A DNA stretch of 64,000 nt from Tetracentron sinense (lineage: Eukaryota > Streptophyta > Magnoliopsida > Trochodendrales > Trochodendraceae): contig CM026570.1 in the NCBI GenBank assembly GCA_015143295.1, positions 6,224,047-6,288,046 of the forward strand, read 5' to 3'. A program made the position numbers and the translations under genes. A model generated the notes under the pieces. That model was not told where the DNA came from and did no database searches. It saw nothing but the letters and a program-made list of their open reading frames with translations. Below, one piece after another: positions 55,076 through 64,000 of this stretch. The stretch's first letter is position 1, and every line of letters starts with the position of its first letter.

Positions 55076-58000
55076 TACCTCCTGAGCTACAATCTCCAGA
55101 GCATAACACCAGAGCTCGTCCTCAAGTGCATACACCCAGTGACCTCACGATAAGTATCTCTATACTATCATGTTCATATGTTCATGTGATTGTGCCTTAT
55201 ACTGATGTGCTTGTGCCTTATCATGTGCTTGTGCCTTATACTGATGTGTTTGTGCCTTATCATGTGCTCGTGCCTTATCATGTGTTTGGTGCCTTATACT
55301 GACTTTATCATCGGAGCTTATTTCAGGGTGCACACCCGCCCCCTCAGACTCATTCACAGGTAGAGTTTTGCTATCATTCCTCTACCAGCAGAGCGGCTAC
55401 AGACGTGTGGCATGTACGGGATTTTTTCCCTTTCAAATTGGCGTCGTCTGTTGGAATGAGCTACGTTGTCTGTGGGAATCAGCTACGTTGTTTGTGGGAA
55501 CAATTGAGAATGAGGCAAAGGGGCTTAGACAATCACAAATGACGAGCATCTTCTACGTCTGAATGAGGCTTTCACTGCATGACAATAATCAAGAGGTAAT
55601 TATCGAGTGCCTTCTCAAGTGATTTATCAAGTGAACTGTCCAGTGCATGCTCTAGTGAATTTTCAATATCAAGTGAATTATCGAGTGAATTATCAGCCTA
55701 TCAAGTGACTTATCAAGTGAAAGATCAAGAGAAGCGACCAGTGCCATATCAAGTCCAGTGCCATATCAAGTAAAAAACATCGTGAATGCAATGTCAAATA
55801 ATGTCTTATCTGATATGTCTGAATACGGTGATGGGACACTTGTAGCTTCTTGATGACATGTCATCCGAGCAAGGTGTCTTAGCACACGGTTCAACACATA
55901 TCTAAGCATGATGCTCACTACAGGACCTCTGTGACTCAGTCAGATGCATTGCCCGGTAAGTGACCAATTGACTTATCTTCATGCAATGCCATCTGAGCAT
56001 GGTGTCATGATGCCCCATTACGAGTCATTCGCGTGAGATAGCATTTGTCTATATTTATGATGGTTTTTACTGCAAACTCATCCGTGTGTTTATCAAGTGA
56101 ATCTCTGTGCTTATCAAGTGAATCTCTGTGCTCATTCATCTTCACGTGTTTATGCCCCTTCCCGTGCTCGAAGTACCTAATGACTTCATTTTTCTTGGTG
56201 TTGTGATACATGTACATTCCCGTGCTCTCTAACACATGCTCTGAGGTACTATGCATGAGAAGCAATTGCTCTGACCTGACTAGGGGCTGATACAAGCTCG
56301 TCTTCGCTGCGAGCTCTGCCTCCACAATGTCAGTCTTCATGCGAAAGCACAACGTATCAGTGAGAACGGAGCATCTACAACGGAAGAGAGCGGAGAGCGG
56401 AACACAATCAGTGTCTGCGGACCAGGTATCATTTTCGGGAATTTTACCCATGGAGTATTCTCGGCACCTCGGACGGAGTCCAAGGCACCGAGAATGGGCT
56501 AAATGAAACGGATAAAATTCGTAAAAAGGAGTAAAAAGAAGGGGTAAAATAGGGATTTCTCACCCTAGCAAATTCTAACAATTTAGCCGACATAAGCCCA
56601 CTTGGGCTATGTGCTAGCTCACTTGAGTGTTGTCTGACAGGTGACTTTATCATGACTGCACAAGTCATGATGACTCAAAATGCCTATAAATGAGCAAGAA
56701 TCACCAGAGAGAAGGGATGGATGGTGCGAAAGGCAAGAGAGGAGAGAAAGGGCAGAAGAAGAAGAAGAAGAGGAAGAGGAAGAAGAAGAGGAAGAGGAAG
56801 AGGAAGATCTGAGAAGCTTGAGTCATTCACACCCCTACCTCGGAGTGCTGTGCAGGCGGCCGCTCACCTGATTCTCTCATCTTCCTTTGGTGTTCTCCGG
56901 CTACTTGATGCTCTTTATGGTCTCACGATCGATTATGGCCACCGGATTCTCTCAAATAGGCCATGTCCGTCTGATGCTCTTCATGAATGGTCACACTGCC
57001 ACTTGCACGGCCTTGTAGTTAATCATCTGATGAGTGCAATCACCCTTGAACTTGTGCCTGACGCTGTGAATAGTGCCGAACCCGTTGTAGCGTTGTCTGC
57101 CATGAATGGTGCCGAATCTGTTGACGCGTTACCTGCTGTGAATAGTGCCGAATACGTTGTGCTGTGAATAGTGCCGAATACGTTGTGCTGTGAAGTGCCG
57201 AATCGTTGTGATGTGAATGGTGCCGAATACGTTGTCACGTTGTGTTGAGTAGTGCTGAGCTCGTTGTCCGTTGTCTGATGTACAACGTACCCGTCGTGAG
57301 CTGTACAACGTACACGTTGTTTGCTGTACAACGTACACGTTGTCTGCTGCACAACGTACCCGTTGTTTGATGCACAACGGATGCACAACGTATACGTTGC
57401 TAGAACTACGTTGTCAGAGCTATGTTATCCGAGCTAGAGCTACGTTATCCGAGCTGCGTTGTCAGTGCCCTACCAGAGCTACGTTGTCTGTGCCTTATCT
57501 GAGCTACGTTGTCGGTGCCTTATCTGAGCTACGTTGTCGGTGCCTTATCAGAGCTACGTTGTCTGTGCCTTATCCGAGCTGCGTGGTCAGAGCTACGTTG
57601 TCGGTGCCTTATCTGAGCTGCGTTGTCAGAGTTACGTCGTCTGTGCCTTGTCTGAGCTACGTTATCAAAGCTACGTTGTCTGAGCCCTATTCTTTGTGCC
57701 TCCCGAGCTACAATCTCCAGAGCATAACACCAGAGCTCGTCCTCAAGTTCATACACCCAGTGACCTCACGATAAGTATCTCTATACTTTTATGTTCATAT
57801 GTTCATGTGATTGTGCCTTCTACTGATGTGCTTGTGCCTTATCATGTGCTTGTGCCTTATACTGATGTGTTTGTGCCTTATCATGTGCTCGTGCCTTATC
57901 ATGTGTTTGGTCCCTTATACTGACTTTATCATCGGAGCTTATTTCAGGGTGCACACCCGCCCCCTCAGACTCATTCACAGGTGGAGTTTTGCTATCATTC

Positions 58001-58675
58001 CTCTACCAGCAGAGTGGCTACAGACGTGTGGCATGTACGGGATTTTTTCCCTTTCAACATTCACAGTACAATAAGTACTTAGAGGCGTAAACATATCATT
58101 CTGTCCACCAATTCAGCATCCACGAAGTACCCATCCCCCATTGTGTATAGGTGATCCGAAACAGGTGATCTGAAACATATGCATCCTATCGGGCTCCTGT
58201 CCCTTTGGATACGAAATTCGCTATTGTTGTGGAAAAAATTGTATTAATAAAATTACATCTAATGAAGGTTCAAATTAATATTTCACAAGAAGCATTAAAG
58301 AATATACCTCCTCAGCGGGATACCAGGCATATGTACCGCTTCGTTCCAACAGTGTGAGCCATTAGTAGCTTCTCCTTATTATGCTTTTTCCTCCCACTAA
58401 TTTCCCATGTAGAGTAATGCATCTCATTAATATATATTGAATTTCAAAAAAAATAGTATATTTACATATGCATATATAAAAGTGCATTATTTGAGCTTAT
58501 CAATTCGTTATTAATTCTATACATCTGATGTCTCGGATTTGAAATACTCAACAATATCCCTCCACTGTGCTAGATCCACTCTGGGTCACAGTTCTCCACT
58601 GCTCTGATAGTGTCATATTTGGTTCGAAATACCTTTTCTTCAAGTAATGCCTCCAATCCTTCCAACAATGATCAA

Positions 58676-58852
58676 GTTTTTTTTTTTTTTATAAACGTGG
58701 ATATCCTGGATCTTTGACTCAGACTACATCCCACGTGCTACACAGGTCACCCCCCAACCTGAGCAACCGATAGTGAGGAGAACCTAAGTATCGACCCGAG
58801 ACCTCTGGGTTTACAGCTGGTCCGTTTGGCCACTATGCTATACCCCAGGGGT
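58676..58852 (-). mobile_element. tRNA-derived SINE (copy B)
   Basis: The same insertion as in copy A, with the duplication ACAATGATCAAG on both sides. Box B is slightly changed (GGGTCGATAC) and the A tail is longer (poly-T on the plus strand). Confidence 0.75.
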
Positions 58853-59664
58853 ACAATGATCAAGTTTTTTAATCACCCATGTCTTAGTGATGTCGCTCTC
58901 AATACCATTTAATAGAAGATGAAATTTCCCTAAAGCATAATATGTACATATGGCAGTTGTAAAGCATGGCAATTGTTCTAACAGATTAATTAATAGAAAA
59001 AGAAAAGCCCATTAGAATCACACGTTTCATTCAACATTTGATCACGAATCGGTTTAGAGCAAGTATATAAAATAAGAGGGTCTTCACATAGCCATATAGA
59101 CCTAAAAGAATTGCAAGAAATTGAACTTGGCAAACCTGTTTTTTTAATGACAGAGAATTGAATTTATCAACAGTTCATTAATTACAGAAAATTAGAGGAA
59201 AGAAAGTGAATTTATCAATAGTTAATTAATTACAAAAAAAATTAGGGAAAAGAAATGAGTATAAAAAAGAATTATCAATTCTTTATTGCTCAATAGGTGA
59301 CTAAGTCTTTAATATAGACAGACACCCCAAGAAAGGTATCCATATTCATAGACAAAGACTTCACAACAACTGAGAGCCCAAGATTCTTGAGAACTCAAAA
59401 AGAAAGGGATGGAAAGCAACAAGGAAAATCAAAGAGTAGGGGAATTAAGAGATTTTTTCCTTCAATATATTAAGTAATCTAGCACTATTACAATCATGAA
59501 CCACACGTTTAATACATTCACATACAAATCTATAAGAAAAAATTAAAACCTAGCTATTAGAGTTTTATAACGCTAATATTGCTAAAAATATAATGGTCTG
59601 GTTCTCAATTTAAACTCACAAACTCAACTTGATAGCCCATGCCCCACGACCCTAATGAAGTTTC

Positions 59665-61346
59665 TGTTGGGGAAAAAGTGCATGGAAGCAATTGCTATCA
59701 AGGGGTATTTACGAGAAAATACGACAAACATACAATACACAAGATATATCGTGGTTCACCCTTCTAGGGCTATGTGCACACTATAAACGGTCTAGATATA
59801 CTTCCACTAATTAAAGATAAGATTACAAGAGAGAAGATAAACAAGAATACATACACTTAAGGACTTTAACCACAATCCTTGAAAGACTCTCACACAACCC
59901 ACAATTCTTTGTTTACTCTCTCAACCAAAATCTGACCTAAACCTGAATTGTTTTAGGACAAAGGAAACACAAAACCCGAACTCTTCAAAACCGAACCAAT
60001 ACTCTCCACCATAAGAGCACACTGAGATAAAGCCGTGTGAACACTCTCCTCTCTTGAGAGCTAACAAGGGCTTTTCATGGAAGATCTCCCGTTCTCCATG
60101 GAAGCCCAACCCACACCTCACATATCCGTGACCTTCTCTCTTCCTCTTAAGGTTCTTCCTTTCTAGGTTATCTCTTAAGCCTCCACCCTATACTTATTTA
60201 TAGCCACAAAACAATCTCACTCTAATTAGGACTTTCCCAAAACTCATTTCCATGAAAGAGGCAACTTCCTATTTCACATAGGAGTATCCTAAAAGCAACC
60301 CAAAATATCCAGCCCGTCTAAATCATTGACCGACTGATCGCCCATTATGGGTTTGCTCTAATTCGAGCCAAAATCCTCACAAATCTCCACCTTAGTAAGA
60401 ATCCTGCAAACATCCTTCGATGTGCCATCTCGCTTTCAGTAACATAATTTTTTTTTAAAATCTTGTGCAAACTCCACCGGCTTTGCAGGAAAAACTCTAT
60501 CTCGAACAACGGCTTCAAACTTTGTCATAAATCTCACAACCCCGACAGCCTTGCAAATCTCAAATCTGCAACCCCAAAACTCGAATACAAGCTCTGATAC
60601 CAATTTACTAGAGAAAAAGTACACAAAAGCGATTGCTATATCAAGGGATATTCACGAGAAAATACGACACACACAATACACAAGATATATCATGGTTCAC
60701 CCTTCTAGGGATACGTCCACACTACAAACGGTCTAGATATATTTCTACTAATTAAATAGAAGATTACAAGAGAGAAGATAAACAACAATACACATACTCA
60801 GGGAGTCTACCACAACCCTTAAAATGCTCTCACACAACCCACAATTCTTTGTTCACTCTCTCAACCAAAATCTGACCTAAACCCGAATCCTTTTAGGACA
60901 AAGGAAACACCAAACCTGAATCCTTCAAAACTGAACCAATACTCTCCACCATGAGAGCACACCGAGATAAAGCCGTGAGAACACTCTCTTCTCTTGAGAG
61001 CTAACAAGGGCTTTCCATGGGAGATCTCCCGTTCTCCATGGAAGCTCAACCCACACCTCACATATCCGTGACCTTCTCTCTTCCTCTTAAGGTTCTTCTT
61101 TTCTAGGTTATCTCTTCAACCTCCACCCTAGGCTTATTTATAGCCACAAAACAGTCCTACTCTAATTAGGACTTTCTCAAAACTCATCTCCATGAAAGAG
61201 GCAACTTCTTATTCCACATAGGAGTCTCCTAAAAGCAACTCAAAATATCCAGCTAGTCTAAATCGTCGACCACCGATCGATTGGCCATGTTTGGCCGATC
61301 GATCACTTATTATGGGTTTACTCTAATTCGAGCCAAAATCCTCACA
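59665..61346 (-). mobile_element. Miniature LTR element (TRIM-like, copia-derived), 1682 bp
   Basis: LTRs lie at 59665-60381 (717 bp) and 60606-61346 (741 bp) with only 224 bp between them. The exact duplication GTTTC flanks it (59660-59664, 61347-61351); copy A has the empty site. Orientation is minus: TTGGTATCAGAGC, the initiator Met-tRNA primer site, lies next to the right LTR, and a purine tract (AAGGTGGAGA) next to the left one. The interior holds only a scrap that may derive from the start of gag. The LTRs differ visibly, so it is older than the element at 28.6 kb. Confidence 0.85.
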
Positions 61347-61806
61347 GTTTCAAGGAGGCTTCATAGATAATCATAGATAATCGCTTGTACTTTCTGGATA
61401 GCTTTAGCTTCAATTTCCATTTGTTCATTGTCTTATAAATATTGTTTTCCATAAGTCAATTTTCTTGAAAAAAGTCGTAATTAATACTTCTATTTGCAAC
61501 CCTGATGAATAAAATCAGCTTGAGTGATTTTCTTGACAACCATATGGGACGAATACCATTTCATTTCCAATAAGGTATCAACTAATTAATACTTCCCCTC
61601 TCTGTTAAACATTATTAGTGACGGTTTGACGTCCGTCAGTGGCTAATAATGCAATTATTTTATTTATTAGAAATTATTAAAATGAGTTTTAGAGGTGGGA
61701 TATTAGCAACGGCTAAATAACCGTCGTTATAACGGCATTGTAGGGCGACGGAATTTAAAACATGCATCGCTAGATTTCCATCACTAAAATTGATTTTCTT
61801 GTAGTG

Positions 61807-64000
61807 ACTCTTCACGTCTGTTGGTGTATTATGTGTTTCCACATGTATCGACACCAACACACCATAGACACGCCTATTATTTCTTAGAGCTACTAATATC
61901 ATACACCTTTAAAATTAGCAATAGAAATTTAGAAGTATTGTCCGTCCATTTTTTCAAATTGACTTAGGTTTCAAAAAAGAAGTTTGATAAGTTTGCTACT
62001 AATACCGATAAACCTGTAAATTTTTCTTCCCAGGAAATCAGTACAGCGTGCTTACATACCATATTTTATTTTGCTATGTTCAGGGGATTTACTGAGTTTA
62101 GCTGTACTGATTATCTGAGCAGAGAACCAGATTATGCTAGATGGTGTCAATGCCAAGGTCTGTTTTCTGCTAAACGTTTTCTACATTAGTATTCTTTGTT
62201 CTTCTTTTGGTTTTATTTATTCTTTCCAACCCATAAAACCAATTAAGTTCAGTTTGGCAGATCTTGATCTCATAAGATGGTGTCAATCCCAAGGTCAGTT
62301 TGGCTGATCTTGATTGGAGACTGTTCTATGCTTGTCTAAGGTATGCTATGCAGTGATCATATATTATATAGCTTTGATTACTAGTGTTTGATTGGAGACT
62401 GTTCTACGCTTGTCCGGTGCAGCTCAGTAGGCCCAAGCCCAGTATGGCCCAAGTGCAACATTTTTTTTGATATTTTAAACTAACTAAACAGACGCAACAC
62501 ACACCCACAAGGCACACACACACGCCCTACAATCTCAACTTCAAGTGCAACAAATTGTTAACCACTACGTAATGGTGCACCGCAATGCGAAATGAGACCT
62601 ACACATTCAAGAAATTATTGACAAATGACCTGATTAGATGGCGTGAAAACGAACTACAGATCTAGAGTTCTGATTAGGATAATTGTTTTTTCAATGAAAA
62701 AAAAAAATACATTTAAGCAAATTACGTGATGTGGTGCGTGGAACCAAATACATCATCACAAATATTAAATAACCAAAGAAAAGTTACCCACGCATCAACA
62801 ATTTGTTTTGGGGTTAAAAAAACAAACCCTGACTACCAAAAATAAAAAAAATAAAAAACAAACCCACATAATAAATAACCAAAATGGCCATATTTTCAAA
62901 GACAAGACGTAAAAAATATAAAATAAATCAAATTTCACCATCCTTGCATACAAATACACAATGTAAAATATATAAATAAAAAGTCAACTGAGTATAATCA
63001 CCCAAACTCCATATAAAATTATCTCATCCGTGCACATAAATCAACTGGGTATAACCTCACAAACTCCCACATAACTGGGTATACCAATTATTTTGGTACC
63101 CAGTTATGTGGAGTTTGGGTGGTAGATTGGGGAGAGAGACCCTAGTGAGGGTATTTTGAAAAAAAAAAATGAAATAATATTTTGGGTATAGAAACTTGAG
63201 GAATATTTTTAATAAAAAAAATTATGAGGGACACGTTGGTTATAAAAATATGATGTATGAGCATTTTGAGAACCAAAAAGCTTTAGGGGCATTTTGGGTA
63301 TAGTAAAAATGAAGAGTATTTTGAGTGTATAAAATTTAGAGACATTTTAGAAATAAAAAAAAATGAATTATAGGCAAACTTGAGGAATATTTTGGGTTAA
63401 AAATTTTGTGAGGGACATTTTGAGTTTGAAAGTTTGACTTAGTGGCATTTTAGGAACTAAATAATATTCGAAACATTCTCACTATGAAAAAAATTGAGGG
63501 CATTTTTAGAACAAAAAATAAATCAACGTTTTATCTTTATATATGATTATGGGTAGTTTTGATATTAAGTAAAAAAATCAATCAACGTTTTTTTTTAACA
63601 CGATTATTCTCATTATTCTATGAGTAAGGGGTAATTTTGAAATTAAGCATAAATTCAATGAATCTATTGTCTTATATATGATAGGGGTAATTTGGGATCA
63701 ATCCACGTTATTAACAGACCATTATCATTAAGGGGTAGCCTGAGAATTAATCAAAACATTTAATCAAATTTTATGTCCTATTTATATGATAAGGCGGTTT
63801 TGGAATTAACAAAAAATCAACCTTTTGTCTTTTATAATGGCAGTTTTAATTGGAATAATTTTTTTTTTCGTATTTTAAAGTAGGACATTCTCATTAATGA
63901 GTAGTGTAAGCACCCTATTTTTGCACCCTTGGATCCATCTCTCGCTCTCCTCCAAGGCACAAGGGTCAAGCCCACCACCCTAACTCACCATGGCCTAAAT
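61807..64000. other. AT-rich end of window, no convincing gene
   Basis: Contains an exon-like stretch at 62086-62158 and a foldback at about 63.00-63.12 kb (AACTGGGTATA / TACCCAGTTATGTGGAGTTT). From 63.12 to 63.80 kb it has loosely repeated GGGCATTTTGGGTATA / GAGGAATATTTTG phrases. No full gene or element boundary was recognised. Confidence 0.5.
62086..62158 (+). other. Possible isolated exon
   Basis: Preceded by an acceptor-like TTTGCTATGTTCAG and followed by GTCTG. One frame is open (GFTEFSCTDYLSREPDYARW, then CQCQ). The phrase ATGGTGTCAAT.CCAAGGTC recurs at 62.28 kb, so it may be a repeat. No family could be assigned. Confidence 0.2.

Larger units (their letters stand above)
53963..58056 (+). 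mobile_element. Tat-like gypsy derivative without coding region (LARD type), 4094 bp
   Basis: LTRs lie at 53963-55435 (1473 bp) and 56504-58056 (1553 bp), starting TG(C/A)AACGGATAAAATTCG and ending CCCTTTCA. The exact 5-bp duplication ACATT flanks it (53958-53962, 58057-58061); copy A has the empty site. After the left LTR, ATTGGCGTCGTCTGTTGG resembles the primer site region of the Tat lineage. The interior is only 1068 bp and has no gag or pol. LTRs are close but differ in repeat number, so the insertion is fairly young. It looks structurally complete but cannot move on its own. Confidence 0.85.
49496..61806 (-). mobile_element. CACTA-like (En/Spm) element, copy B
   Basis: Direct repeat of copy A. 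The right end is GATTTTCTTGTAGTG at 61792-61806, which on the minus strand is CACTACAAGAAAATC, the classic plant CACTA terminus. Next to it are GCGACGGAATTTAAAAC and TAGTGACGGTTTGACGTCCG. It is split by three insertions absent from copy A: 49915-53180, 53963-58056 and 59665-61346. Without them it is about 3.3 kb. It carries the SINE at 58.68 kb and a transposase-associated relic. Confidence 0.65.

Noticed and set aside
54139-55153. Long reading frames in the Tat-like LTR (also 56680-58074 in the right LTR)
   Set aside because: They consist of GAA/GAG runs and the ACGTTGT repeats read in several frames on both strands. Repetition keeps them open; there is no family resemblance.
56005-56451. 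148-codon minus-strand frame in the interior of the Tat-like element
   Set aside because: It includes a short repeat (KHRDSLDKHRDSLDKH) from the TCAAGTGAATC repeats and shows no Gag or Pol motifs.
1-64000. tRNA, rRNA or organellar genes
   Set aside because: No cloverleaf-compatible gene or rRNA core sequence was seen. The tRNA-like boxes at 47.8 and 58.8 kb belong to SINEs.

Overview
The window is nuclear DNA of a flowering plant, probably a dicot. The evidence is AT-rich sequence, GT-AG introns, clade III SWEET genes, a plant-type PPP4R2 gene and plant transposon families (copia, a Tat-like gypsy derivative, CACTA, hAT, MULE, Helitron, L1, tRNA SINE). I cannot name the species. Most of the 64 kb is transposon-derived. 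Only three host genes look intact.

Layout. 0-7.3 kb: foldback and hAT MITEs, including two nested elements of one family. 7.36-19.02 kb (+): a complete seven-coding-exon gene for the regulatory subunit 2 of protein phosphatase 4 (264 aa). Its first coding intron is 6.8 kb and holds a broken copia element, itself hit by an L1 fragment and MITEs. 21.17-23.18 kb (-): an intact six-exon SWEET gene (278 aa). 25-27.1 kb: MULE-type and hAT-type elements. 28.56-33.62 kb: a very young LTR element with LTRs identical by eye, a complete gag reading frame and no pol. 36.4-37.4 kb: a broken aspartic protease gene. 39.16-44.04 kb: a second copy of the 17.7-24.0 kb segment, with an intact second SWEET gene (249 aa) and a scrap of the PPP4R2 last exon. 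44.1-61.8 kb: two direct copies (A, then B) of a CACTA-like element. They differ by insertions that can be read precisely against each other: a Helitron and a MULE MITE in A; a 71-bp tandem array, a Tat-like element without pol and a miniature LTR element in B. 61.8-64 kb: AT-rich DNA without a convincing gene.

How it fits together. PPP4R2 should act in the PP4 phosphatase complex. The SWEET pair should export sugar across membranes. Nothing links the two functionally. The SWEET pair arose by a segmental duplication that carried along the end of PPP4R2. Since then the second copy has gained a foldback MITE about 285 bp upstream of its start codon, an L1 tail in intron 3 and a different C-terminal tail. 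Both SWEET proteins have Leu where the family has a substrate-pocket Trp. The paired duplications supply natural empty sites, so several insertions can be defined to the base.
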